In this document: piece by piece, positions 1-7,148 of the stretch
Layout of the letters: each line of letters begins with the position of its first letter
Numbering within the stretch: position 1 is the first letter of the stretch
Assembly: GCA_018241665.1 (NCBI GenBank)
Contig: JAFEDK010000026.1
Location: 62,001-126,000 of the forward strand
DNA length: 64,000 nucleotides
Reading direction: 5' to 3'
DNA from: Pseudomonadota bacterium
GTDB taxonomy: Bacteria > Pseudomonadota > Gammaproteobacteria > Burkholderiales > Rhodocyclaceae
Notes under the pieces: generated by a model
Told to the model about the DNA's origin: nothing
Database searches by the model: none
Seen by the model: only the letters and a program-made list of their open reading frames with translations
Position numbers and translations under genes: made by a program

Positions 1-303
1 CGCAACAACGGCTTCCGCGTCGCCGTGAACGTGGAATCCCCCGCCCAGTGGCAGGCCATCGCCAACACCGTATGGCCGCAGTTCGTGAAGGTGGACCGGC
101 GCAAGCTCGGCAGCGGCGCCGAAGCCCACGAACGCCTGAAGTGGCTGGCCGCCCTGCGCGAGGACGCCCACATCATCGTCACCCACGTGGAAGAGCCCGC
201 CCCGGAACTGGCCGCCGAGCATGTGCTGCTGCAGGGCTACGCCTACGGCCACCCGGTCGGGGCGACGGCATTCGCGCAGGAACAGCAAACGAGCACCGGC
301 TGA
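1..303 (+). CDS. C-terminus of an EAL-like domain protein (partial, 5' end outside window)
   Basis: The frame is already open at base 1 (reading RNNGFRVA before a GTG codon at 25), so the gene begins upstream and only about 100 residues are visible. The layout FVKVDRRKL, then IIVTHVEEP, then LLQGYAYGHPVGA follows the end of an EAL phosphodiesterase fold, where KIDxxFV, AEGVE and QGYxFxxPxxA are usual. The catalytic-type residues look degenerate: the AEGVE glutamate region reads THVEE. If the upstream part is similar, this is a c-di-GMP-binding or inactive EAL protein rather than an active enzyme. The GTG at 25 is probably internal. Family assignment is inferred from the fragment only. Confidence 0.55.
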   Translation, partial: RNNGFRVAVNVESPAQWQAIANTVWPQFVKVDRRKLGSGAEAHERLKWLAALREDAHIIVTHVEEPAPELAAEHVLLQGYAYGHPVGATAFAQEQQTSTG

Positions 304-339
304 TCTGGCGGGCCCAGCGGGGCTAACCGTGGGGGCTAA

Positions 340-410
340 CCGTGGGGGCGAATTCATTCGCCCTCGGACTTTGGTGAACCGACTGAGGGCGAATAAATTC
401 GCCCCCACGG
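340..410. repeat. REPIN-like inverted pair of palindromic repeats, copy 1
   Basis: Two 28-nt arms (340-367 and 383-410) are near-perfect reverse complements separated by 15 nt. Each arm is itself a palindrome around GGGCGAATTCATTCGCCC; the right arm reads GAATAAATTC in the centre. The same unit recurs at 7051-7117 and 45038-45108. Just before it, a 13-nt unit ggctaaccgtggg is tandemly duplicated at 321-346. The arrangement (two inverted REP units with a short spacer) is that of a REPIN. It occupies most of the gap between the EAL-like gene and the convergent permease gene. Confidence 0.85.
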
Positions 411-485
411 GCTTGGACAGAGCTTCCTCCTCAGGCCCGGGCGGCGAGGCTCCAGCACTCCCCGCCCCGAGGCCCCCTCCCCGCC

Positions 486-1235
486 TCAGGCGTGCAGCCA
501 GCGCCGGTGCAGGCTGCGGGCAGCGTGGTCGAGCAGGTAGCCGAGGAAGCCGATCACCAGGATCGCCGCCATCAGGTCCGAGTAGGCCAGGCGGTCGCGG
601 GAATCGAGGATGAAGTAACCCAGCCCGGCCGACACGCCGAGCATCTCCGCCGGCACCAGCACGATCCAGATGATGCCGATAGCCAGCCGCACGCCGGTCA
701 GGATGTGGGCGGTGATGCCCGGCAGGATCACCCGCAGGATCGTCTCGCGGCGGGTCGCCGACAGGCTGCGCGCCAGCAGCAGCCAGTTGGGGTCGAGCTG
801 GGCCACGCCCGACGCGGTGTTGAGCAGGATTGGCCACACCGCCGCAAAGGCCAGCAGGAAGTACACCGGCGCATCGCCGACGCCCAGCACCATCACCGCC
901 AGCGGCATCCACGACAGCGGCGAGATCATCCGCGCAAACTGGAACAGCGGCGTGGTGCTGCGCGAGAACCACTTCGACAGCCCGGTCAGCACGCCGAGGG
1001 GAATGCCCAGCACCAGCGCGATGGCGAGGCCGATACCGACCCGCTGCAGACTGATGCCCACGTGGGGCCACAGGTCGCGCCCCTGCAGCAGTTGCAGCAG
1101 CGCCTCGAAGGCCGGCAGCGGCGCGAAGCTGGCCGCCACCGGCGTGTGGGACGCCAGCCAGCCGGCGCCGACGGCCCACAGCAGGGCCGCCGCCAGCAGG
1201 CCGGTGAGCGGAAGCAGGAGATTCACTACCATCAC
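486..1235 (-). CDS. ABC transporter permease, sulfonate/taurine/nitrate type (SsuC/TauC-like)
   Basis: A 249-residue inner-membrane protein with about six hydrophobic segments, beginning with one at residues 3-30. It carries a BPD_transp_1 core including an EAA-type loop (ARSLSATRRETILRVILPG) and an ending typical of SsuC/TauC/NrtB permeases. Its ATG overlaps the stop of the binding-protein gene as ATGA (1232-1235), so translation is probably coupled. It is the last gene of the operon AhpD-like, acyl-CoA-dehydrogenase-like, ATPase, binding protein, permease. The substrate cannot be read from the sequence; operon company and the upstream operator favour an organosulfur compound over nitrate or cyanate. 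Confidence 0.85.
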   Translation of the reverse strand: MMVVNLLLPLTGLLAAALLWAVGAGWLASHTPVAASFAPLPAFEALLQLLQGRDLWPHVGISLQRVGIGLAIALVLGIPLGVLTGLSKWFSRSTTPLFQFARMISPLSWMPLAVMVLGVGDAPVYFLLAFAAVWPILLNTASGVAQLDPNWLLLARSLSATRRETILRVILPGITAHILTGVRLAIGIIWIVLVPAEMLGVSAGLGYFILDSRDRLAYSDLMAAILVIGFLGYLLDHAARSLHRRWLHA

Positions 1236-2470
1236 ACCGCCAGCACTTCCTTGCGCAGCAGGTCGGCCGGCAGCCCGAAGACCGACGGCCCGCCGACGGC
1301 GGCGATGGCCTTGCGCACGAAGCGGTCATCCACCAGGTCGCGGGCGGCGAAGCGCGGGTCGAGCCTGGCCAGGAAGGCGTTGTCGCCCTCCACCTTGGTC
1401 TTCTGCAGCACACGCACCAGCTCTTCCGTGTAGGACGGGAAGGGATAGGGCTGGAAGTCGATGCGCCGCTGGTACCAGCCCCTGTTGCGCGCCGCGCCGC
1501 TGGCCTCGTAGCTGGCGTAGTCGGTGGTCGCCAGCACCTTGGCGAGCACCTGCGGGCTGTGCGGCGTGTAGCGGTTGTCATCGGCGCTCGACAGCAGCTT
1601 GGCGGCGTCGAGCTGGTTGCTGCGGGTCCACAGCTGTGCCTTGACGATGGCGTTGGTGACGCGCTGGGCCCACTCCGGGCGCTCGGCGATATCCCGCTCG
1701 GCAAGAAAGGTCACGCAGCAGGCGTGGTTCTTCCACACGTCGCCGGACAGGCGCAGCACCTTGCCGACGCCGGCGGTCTCAGCCAATGCATTGAAAGGAT
1801 CGGCGACGATGAAGCCGGCGATGGACTTGCCGGCCAGCGCCGACACCATCTCGGCGGGCGGCAGCACGATCAGGTTCACCTCGTTGCGGGCCAGGCCCGC
1901 GTCCCGCGCCTTGGTCACCGGCACCAGGCCGTTGGCCTGCAGGATCTGCTGCAGCAACACGTTGTGGATCGAGTACCAGAACGGGATCGCCACCGTCTTG
2001 CCGCCCAGCTCGGCGACGCTGTTGATGCCCGGCGCCACCGTCAGCGCCGAGCCGTTCACGTGATTCCAGGCCACCACCTTGGCCGGGAAGCGCGTGCCGT
2101 AGCGCACCCACAGGGTCGCCGGCGACAGCAGGTGAATGACGTTAACCTGGCCGGCGACGAAGGCCTCGACGATCTGTGCCCAGCTGCGGAACAGACGCGG
2201 CTTCTCGACGCGCAGGCCTTCCGCCTCGAACAGCTTGCGGCCGTGGGCGACGAGCAGCGGCGTGGCGTCGGTGATCGGCAGGTAGCCGATCTTCACCGGC
2301 AGGTCGCTGCCGGCGCCCTGGGCCAGCGCGTCGCCGGCGGACAGCAGCGGCGCCGCCACGCTGGCAGCGGTGAGCGCCGACAGGCGCAGGAAGTCGCGGC
2401 GGCTCAGGCCGCAGCCGCAGTCCGGCGACTGGCAGATATGGATGGAACGGGAATCGGGTCGGTAATCCAT
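1232..2470 (-). CDS. Tat-exported ABC substrate-binding protein, NrtA/SsuA-like
   Basis: 412 residues. Residues 22-50 form a twin-arginine signal (SRRDFLRLS, then a hydrophobic run to ALA-Q near 50), so the protein is probably folded before export. The mature part begins VKIGYLPITDATPLLVAHG, typical of the NMT1/NrtA-SsuA periplasmic binding fold. Unusually, three cysteines (13, 18, 20) precede the arginine pair. The gene lies 51 bp after the ATPase gene and overlaps the permease start by 4 bp. It delivers substrate to the adjacent permease and ATPase. Nitrate- and bicarbonate-binding relatives exist; the sulfur neighbourhood makes a sulfonate or related ligand more likely, by inference. Confidence 0.85.
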   Translation of the reverse strand: MDYRPDSRSIHICQSPDCGCGLSRRDFLRLSALTAASVAAPLLSAGDALAQGAGSDLPVKIGYLPITDATPLLVAHGRKLFEAEGLRVEKPRLFRSWAQIVEAFVAGQVNVIHLLSPATLWVRYGTRFPAKVVAWNHVNGSALTVAPGINSVAELGGKTVAIPFWYSIHNVLLQQILQANGLVPVTKARDAGLARNEVNLIVLPPAEMVSALAGKSIAGFIVADPFNALAETAGVGKVLRLSGDVWKNHACCVTFLAERDIAERPEWAQRVTNAIVKAQLWTRSNQLDAAKLLSSADDNRYTPHSPQVLAKVLATTDYASYEASGAARNRGWYQRRIDFQPYPFPSYTEELVRVLQKTKVEGDNAFLARLDPRFAARDLVDDRFVRKAIAAVGGPSVFGLPADLLRKEVLAV

Positions 2471-2521
2471 GAAGTCGGTCTCCGGCGGGAGTTTCAGATC
2501 AATGCGCGGTCGAGTGCCGTT

Positions 2522-3322
2522 TTATTGGCAGCTGTGGCGCAACGCGGCGAGGATGGCCAGGCGCAGCGCGGAGACGGCCTCGGGGAAATCCTCCCGCGGG
2601 CGCGGGATGTCCACCGTCCACTCCTGCACCAGCCGGCCCGGCCGGCCGCCCATCAGCACGATGCGGTCGGCGACCAGGATGGCTTCGTCGATGTCGTGGG
2701 TGACCAGCAGCACCGCCGAATGCCAGCGGTGCACCACGTCCACCAGCAGCGCCTGCATCTCGGCGCGGGTGATCGCGTCCAGCGCCGAGAAGGGTTCGTC
2801 GGCGAACAACAGCTCCGGTTGCCGCGCCAGCGCACGGGCCAGCGCCGCACGCTGGGCCATGCCGCCGGACAGCTGGGACGGATAGGCCGCCTCGCGGCCG
2901 GCCAAGCCCACCGCATCGATGGCGGCGGCCACGCGCTCGGCCAACTCGGCCCTGGCGGCCTTCGGCTGGTGCGCGAAGTCGAGGCCGAAGCCGACGTTGC
3001 CGGCCAGGTTCAGCCACGGCAGCAGGCTCGGTTGCTGGAACACCAGCGCGCTGCGCGGATGGGGTTCGGCCAGCGCGTCGCCGAGGAAACGCACCTCCCC
3101 CGCCACCGGTTTTTCGAGGCCGGCCAGCACGCGCAGCAGCGTGGACTTGCCGCAGCCGCTGCTGCCCAACAGCGCGACGATCTCCCGCCGGCGCACCGTC
3201 AGCGATACGCCGTCGAAGATCGTGCCGACACCGGCGTGGGCATAGGACAGGCCACGGCCTTCCAGCACCGCCGGCGCACGGCTGGCTTCGGCAATTGCCG
3301 GTTCCGCCAGCGGGCTGTTCAT
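2522..3322 (-). CDS. ABC transporter ATP-binding protein (SsuB/TauB-like)
   Basis: 266 residues from the ATG at 3322; the open frame runs further upstream but there it lies inside the neighbouring gene. It has Walker A GSSGCGKST (53-61), Q-loop VFQQP (94-98), signature LSGGM (151-155), Walker B LLFADEP (171-177) and switch histidine LLVTHD. This is the cytoplasmic ATPase energising the permease at 486-1235. The start overlaps the stop of the acyl-CoA-dehydrogenase-like gene (ATGA at 3319-3322), so all five genes appear translationally coupled or closely spaced. Motifs are intact, so the importer should be functional. Confidence 0.9.
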   Translation of the reverse strand: MNSPLAEPAIAEASRAPAVLEGRGLSYAHAGVGTIFDGVSLTVRRREIVALLGSSGCGKSTLLRVLAGLEKPVAGEVRFLGDALAEPHPRSALVFQQPSLLPWLNLAGNVGFGLDFAHQPKAARAELAERVAAAIDAVGLAGREAAYPSQLSGGMAQRAALARALARQPELLFADEPFSALDAITRAEMQALLVDVVHRWHSAVLLVTHDIDEAILVADRIVLMGGRPGRLVQEWTVDIPRPREDFPEAVSALRLAILAALRHSCQ

Positions 3323-4404
3323 GCGGCCCTCAAGGCGGCGTGGCGTTCCAGCTCGCCGTGCAACTGGGTCAGGCTCGGCGTGACGACCGGCACGAAGGCG
3401 GCCTCCAGCCAGCGCCGCGCGAAGTTGCCGGTGGTCGCCAGCAGGTAGGCGCGGCCGCCGGTGGCGTCCAGCTCCAGGTCGGCCGCCTCGCGGACGATGC
3501 CGGCCAGGCGGATCCGGATGCGGAACAGCGGCGCCGCCTGGGTGGCGAAGCGACCATCGGCGAGGCCGCTGCGCAGCGCGGCGACGGCCTCGGCCAGGTC
3601 GGTCTCGATGCGCTCGATGCGTGCCTGCAGGCCGGCGCGGGCCGCGCTGCCGCTGGCCTTCGACGCCGCCAGGCTGGCCCGCGCCAGGCCGATGGACATG
3701 CCGCACTGCAGGCTCAGGAAGGCTGGCCGCACCCGCGGCAGGAAAGCGCGCGCATCGGCGGCGATCAGTTCGCCCGGCCCCGAGGCCACGCCACGGATGT
3801 CGATGGCCGCGGTGTTGCTGCCGCGCAGGGCCAGCAGCTCCAGGTCGTCGCTGCGCACCGCACCGGGCGTGTCGTGGAACAGGGCCACCACCGCCGGCGG
3901 CTGGCCGTCGGTCGGCTCCACCGCCGCCGCCACCACGTAGCCGCTGCGGCGCAGGTTGGTGACCCACGGCAGGCGGCCGTCGAGCGTCCAACCGTCGGCA
4001 TTCGGCGTCGCGGCGACAGACAGGCTTTCGATGCCCGACAGGTACTTCATGGCATTGGACAGGCCGGTCGCACCGGCCAGCTCGCCGCTCAGCAAGGCCG
4101 CCAGCGTGCGTTCGCGCAGCACCGTGTTGTCGCTGTCGAGCAGGTAGCCGATGAAGCAGCGCTGGCCCCAGAAGACGAAGGCGGCGGTCAGCGAATGTTC
4201 GGCGACGCGGGCGATGGCCTCGACGGCATCCCAGGTCGAGCCGCCGCTACCCCCCAGTTCCAACGGCACGCCGATGCGGAAGAAACCGGCGGCGCCGAGC
4301 ACCGGCACCACTTGGTCGGCGTGGCTCTCGTCCCGGTCGAGGGACGCCGCGTGGGCGGATACCCAGGCCAGCGCGTCGTCCTGGTTGCGGATCGTCGGCG
4401 TCAT
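3319..4404 (-). CDS. Acyl-CoA dehydrogenase-like flavoprotein (SfnB/DszC-type candidate)
   Basis: 361 residues from the ATG at 4404, which overlaps the upstream stop as ATGA. The protein shows the acyl-CoA dehydrogenase fold order: a helical N-terminus (HADQVVPVLGAAGFFRIGVP), a middle beta domain (ATGLSNAMKYL, DGWTLDGRLPWVTNL) and a C-terminal helical domain (SIGLARASL, ATGGRAYLLA). I could not place a classical catalytic glutamate with confidence. Relatives next to sulfonate-type transporters are flavin-dependent desulfurising monooxygenases or SfnB-like proteins rather than fatty-acid dehydrogenases. Here it sits between an AhpD-like gene and an SsuB-like ATPase, supporting a role in oxidising an imported sulfur compound. 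That role is inference. Confidence 0.75.
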   Translation of the reverse strand: MTPTIRNQDDALAWVSAHAASLDRDESHADQVVPVLGAAGFFRIGVPLELGGSGGSTWDAVEAIARVAEHSLTAAFVFWGQRCFIGYLLDSDNTVLRERTLAALLSGELAGATGLSNAMKYLSGIESLSVAATPNADGWTLDGRLPWVTNLRRSGYVVAAAVEPTDGQPPAVVALFHDTPGAVRSDDLELLALRGSNTAAIDIRGVASGPGELIAADARAFLPRVRPAFLSLQCGMSIGLARASLAASKASGSAARAGLQARIERIETDLAEAVAALRSGLADGRFATQAAPLFRIRIRLAGIVREAADLELDATGGRAYLLATTGNFARRWLEAAFVPVVTPSLTQLHGELERHAALRAA

Positions 4405-4961
4405 GCTTCCAGCGCTCCCGGTCGGTAGGCCTGCAGCTCGGGGTTGATGCCGGTACCGGCCAGGTTGTTGGCGAAGTTGCACAGGGTCGCCAGGCTGACG
4501 CCGAGGATCACCTCCAGCACCTGCTGCTCGCCGAAGCCGGCGGCCTGGAAATCGGCCAGTTCGCCCTTGCCGACGTTGCCGCGGGTCAGGATCACCGCAC
4601 GGGTGAAGGCCACCAGCGCGTCGAAACGGGCGTTGCCGGTGCTCGCCCGCTCCTGCAGCGCACGCACCAGGTCCCGCTCGAGGCCAGCCTTTTTGAGGGC
4701 GATGGCGGTGTGCCCGGCCACGCAAAAGTCGCAGCCATGCACGCTGGCGGCGGTGATCTGCACCACTTCGCGCTCGGCCAGGCTGAGGCTGGCACGGGCG
4801 TTGATGCCGGACACCGTGAGGTAGGTTTCGAGGGCCGCCGGCGCATTGGCCAGCACGCCGATCAGGTTGGGCAGGAAGCCATTGTTGGTGATCACCGTGT
4901 CGATGAAGGCACGGCTGCCCTCCGGCGCGGTGGCGGGGGTATGGACGGTCAGGCGGGTCAT
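4401..4961 (-). CDS. AhpD-like / carboxymuconolactone decarboxylase family protein
   Basis: 186 residues; the start at 4961 has GGAG seven bases upstream, and the longer open frame lacks this. Residues 76-84 read HGCDFCVAGH, the AhpD CxxC (C77, C80) plus histidine (H84) redox motif. The family includes alkylhydroperoxidase reductants and CoA-free redox enzymes acting with peroxiredoxins or flavoproteins. It is first in the operon under the AraC gene, and its stop overlaps the next start by 4 bp. It could regenerate or protect the neighbouring flavoprotein from peroxide released by flavin oxidation. This role is inferred from position. Confidence 0.82.
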   Translation of the reverse strand: MTRLTVHTPATAPEGSRAFIDTVITNNGFLPNLIGVLANAPAALETYLTVSGINARASLSLAEREVVQITAASVHGCDFCVAGHTAIALKKAGLERDLVRALQERASTGNARFDALVAFTRAVILTRGNVGKGELADFQAAGFGEQQVLEVILGVSLATLCNFANNLAGTGINPELQAYRPGALEA

Positions 4962-5055
4962 GGAAATCTCCACAGCGTGGTTCGTGATGGGCGCATTCTC
5001 CCGATCGGGCGGGCCGCCCTCTATGCACGAACGTCGCGGCTTTTTGCTCTTTCGT

Positions 5056-5979
5056 CTAACGATGGGTGTGCGGCAGCGGATTGCGACGGGCGCGCTGGAA
5101 GGCACCCGGCTGCTCGCCGATCACTTTCTTGAAGGCACGGGTGAAGGCGGCCTGGGAGTTGTAGCCGACGTGCTCGGCGGCACGCAGCACGCTGTCGCCG
5201 CCCTGCAGGCGGCGGGCAGCAATCTTCATTCGCACCTGCAGCAGGAACTGGGCGGGCGGCTGGCCGCTGGCCTCGACGAAATGGCGGCAGAAGCTGGCCC
5301 GCGACATGCGTGCCACGCGCGCCATATCCTCGATGGACCAGGGCTTGCCGGGCTCGCGCAGCAGGTCGTCGAGCAGCGGTGCGAACTCCGGCCGCCGCGC
5401 CACTGCCAGCAGGCCGGCGGCCACGTCGTCGCGGCGCGCCACGTCGCGGATCACGTAGAAGAACAGCAGCTCGGTGAGACGCTCGATCAAGGGCGACGGC
5501 GCGCCATCGCCCCGCTCCGCCTCGGCCAGGATCAGGTCGAACAGCGGCGCCACCGCCTTCAAGGCGGCGGAATCGGCGCGGATCAGCACGTAGTCGGGAA
5601 AGGCGCCGCGGAACAGCTCGCCGAGCAGGCCGCGGAACTGGAAGAAGCCGCAGGCCAGCCCGCAGGCACCGGCAACGGCCGGCGTCATCGGCTGCATGTC
5701 GCAGGGCTGGAAAGCCGGCCCCGCGTCGGGTTCAGGCGTCAGGCAATGGGGAATGTCGCGCAGCAGGAAGACGCCTTCCCGCTCGCCAAGGGCGATCGGC
5801 GCCTGGCCGTCGAGGTGCAGGTAGGACTGGCCGCGCAGCACCAGGTGGAAGCTGGCTTTCTCCCGCCCGGCGGTGGATGCCCGCCACGGCCCGCAGTACT
5901 GGCCCACGTGGAAGACCGTGGCGTCCAGCTCGAGCCCGCTGACCAGCCAGTGGGCAAGACGATCGGTTTCGGTGCTCAT
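5056..5979 (-). CDS. AraC-family transcriptional regulator with cupin-type N-terminus
   Basis: 307 residues. The N-terminal half (about 1-190) has a cupin-like pattern (SFHLVLRGQSYLHLDGQ, LRDIPHCL) seen in AraC regulators with a Cupin_6 sensor domain. The C-terminal part (about 205-300) has two helix-turn-helix motifs: SIEDMARVARMSRASFCRHF and LRAAEHVGYNSQAAFTRAFK, the latter the AraC signature. It lies on the same strand 94 bp upstream of the AhpD-like gene, so it either co-transcribes with or directly activates that operon. AraC/AhpD pairs are common, the regulator often controlling its neighbour. Upstream at 6010-6057 is one of four shared sulfur-type operators. Confidence 0.9.
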   Translation of the reverse strand: MSTETDRLAHWLVSGLELDATVFHVGQYCGPWRASTAGREKASFHLVLRGQSYLHLDGQAPIALGEREGVFLLRDIPHCLTPEPDAGPAFQPCDMQPMTPAVAGACGLACGFFQFRGLLGELFRGAFPDYVLIRADSAALKAVAPLFDLILAEAERGDGAPSPLIERLTELLFFYVIRDVARRDDVAAGLLAVARRPEFAPLLDDLLREPGKPWSIEDMARVARMSRASFCRHFVEASGQPPAQFLLQVRMKIAARRLQGGDSVLRAAEHVGYNSQAAFTRAFKKVIGEQPGAFQRARRNPLPHTHR

Positions 5980-6009
5980 GGGTTCGTTGTCCGGCGTGAA
6001 GTGGCCTCA

Positions 6010-6057
6010 AGTGTTGCCAAGGCCAGCCGGGAAACGAACCAATAAAAAGTGCTTTGC
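6010..6057 (-). promoter_or_regulatory. Sulfur-type operator/promoter upstream of the AraC gene
   Basis: On the minus strand: GCAAA (6057-6053), 10 nt of A/T-rich sequence, TTGGTT (6042-6037), exactly 21 nt, then AACACT (6015-6010) in the -10 position. The TTGGTTCG core and the 21-nt spacing recur before cysK, sbp and metY. The -10 here is the weakest of the four. The box directly abuts the stop codon of the upstream YeeE-like gene. Confidence 0.5.
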
Positions 6058-6546
6058 TTATCGGCGGCCGCGGGAATGCGGCACGCTCCACAAGCCCACC
6101 AGCATCCCGGCCACCAGCGCCAGCGCGGACGACGAACCGAAGCCCAGGGAGACCACCGCCGGCCCCGGGCAATAGCCGGCCAGGCCCCAACCGGCGCCGA
6201 ACAGCGCGCTACCGGCGATCAGGCGGGCATCGATGGCGCGCTTGGGCGGCAGGCATACCGGCAAGCCCGACAAGGTCGTACCGCGACGGCCGATGAGCAC
6301 CACGCCAACCCGCGCCGCGGCGATGCCACCGACCATCACGAAGGCCAGCGACGGATCCCAGGCGCCGAAGATATCCAGAAAACCCAGCACCTTGGCCGGG
6401 TCGGTCATGCCCGACAGCAGCAGGCCGACGCCGAACAGCAGGCCCGACAGCAGCGCACCAAGCAAGCCGGCGGTACGGGCCGCGCCCGTATGCGGCGCGG
6501 CAGTCACCGCGACGGCGGCCTGCTCATTCATGTGGGAGGCGCTCAT
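6058..6546 (-). CDS. YeeE/YedE-type (DUF6691) membrane protein, second half of a pair
   Basis: 162 residues from the ATG at 6546, overlapping the stop of its partner as ATGA (6543-6546). It has four to five hydrophobic segments and the conserved WGLAGYCPGPA motif near the end, with a cysteine at the pore-like position of YeeE/YedE sulfur-transport proteins. Paired short proteins of this kind (PF04143 plus DUF6691) are found across proteobacteria next to sulfur or sulfide genes. Known relatives include the thiosulfate transporter TsuA. Import of thiosulfate or another sulfur species is a reasonable inference, given cysKE, sbp and a sulfonate transporter nearby. Confidence 0.8.
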   Translation of the reverse strand: MSASHMNEQAAVAVTAAPHTGAARTAGLLGALLSGLLFGVGLLLSGMTDPAKVLGFLDIFGAWDPSLAFVMVGGIAAARVGVVLIGRRGTTLSGLPVCLPPKRAIDARLIAGSALFGAGWGLAGYCPGPAVVSLGFGSSSALALVAGMLVGLWSVPHSRGRR

Positions 6547-6992
6547 GCCCCTGCTCCCCCCAGCCCGTGCCGCACCAGGAATACCACCGCGATCGCGCTG
6601 CCCATGAACACCGCCACCGCCGCCAGCGAACGCAGGGACAGGCGAGCCAGGCCGCACACCCCGTGACCGCTGGTGCAGCCGTTGGCGAGACGCGTGCCGA
6701 CACCAACCAGCAAACCGGCCAGCAGCAGCAAGCGCGCGTCGGGAGCCTCCGCCGGAGCCGGAACGCCCAGCCCTGGCACGAACAGGTGCAGCACCAGCGG
6801 CGCCAGCAACAAGCCGGCCACAAAGACGAAGCGCCAGGCCCGATCGCCCGGTGCCCGCAGCAGCCCGGCCAGGATGCCGCTGATTCCGGCAACTCGGCCA
6901 TTCACCAGCAACAAGGCGGTGGCAGCCAGCCCGATCAGGGCTCCGCCAGTGACCGCAGACCAGGGCGTGAAGGCCTGCCAGGCGATACTCAT
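6543..6992 (-). CDS. YeeE/YedE family (sulfur transport domain) membrane protein
   Basis: 149 residues; start chosen at 6992 with AAAGG six bases upstream. Hydrophobic segments cover residues about 10-32, 50-70, 85-105 and 120-140. The motif NGCTSGHGVCG carries the cysteines characteristic of the family and lies between membrane segments. Together with the overlapping downstream gene it makes a two-subunit version of a full-length YedE transporter. A REPIN-like repeat lies just upstream (7051-7117), and I see no sulfur-type TTGGTT operator in front of this pair. Confidence 0.82.
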   Translation of the reverse strand: MSIAWQAFTPWSAVTGGALIGLAATALLLVNGRVAGISGILAGLLRAPGDRAWRFVFVAGLLLAPLVLHLFVPGLGVPAPAEAPDARLLLLAGLLVGVGTRLANGCTSGHGVCGLARLSLRSLAAVAVFMGSAIAVVFLVRHGLGGAGA

Positions 6993-7050
6993 TGGATACC
7001 TTTCGTTTGGTGAAGCGATCCCACCGGCCAACTCACTGTGGCGGCGAATT

Positions 7051-7117
7051 CCGTGGGGGCGAATTCATTCGCCCTGTGTGCGTCGATCTGCCACCGCGGG
7101 CGAATGAATTCGCCCCA
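7051..7117. repeat. REPIN-like inverted pair of palindromic repeats, copy 2
   Basis: The left arm (7051-7076) and right arm (7092-7117) contain GGGGGCGAATTCATTCGCCC and its reverse complement, separated by about 15 nt. It is located in the 157-bp gap between the FadL-like gene and the YeeE pair, all on the minus strand. It may double as a transcription-attenuating hairpin after the FadL-like gene, since no T-run terminator is visible there. Same family as 340-410 and 45038-45108. Confidence 0.85.
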
Positions 7118-7148
7118 ACAGGAACAGTGGATCAACCGGCCCCGCGCA

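Noticed and set aside
1559-3448. 629-codon plus-strand open frame over the ABC genes
   Set aside because: Shadow of the minus-strand importer genes; His/Arg/Gln-rich nonsense protein.
5029-5105. Longer N-terminus for the AhpD-like protein
   Set aside because: The extension has no ribosome binding site and runs into the AraC gene end; the start at 4961 has GGAG at proper spacing.
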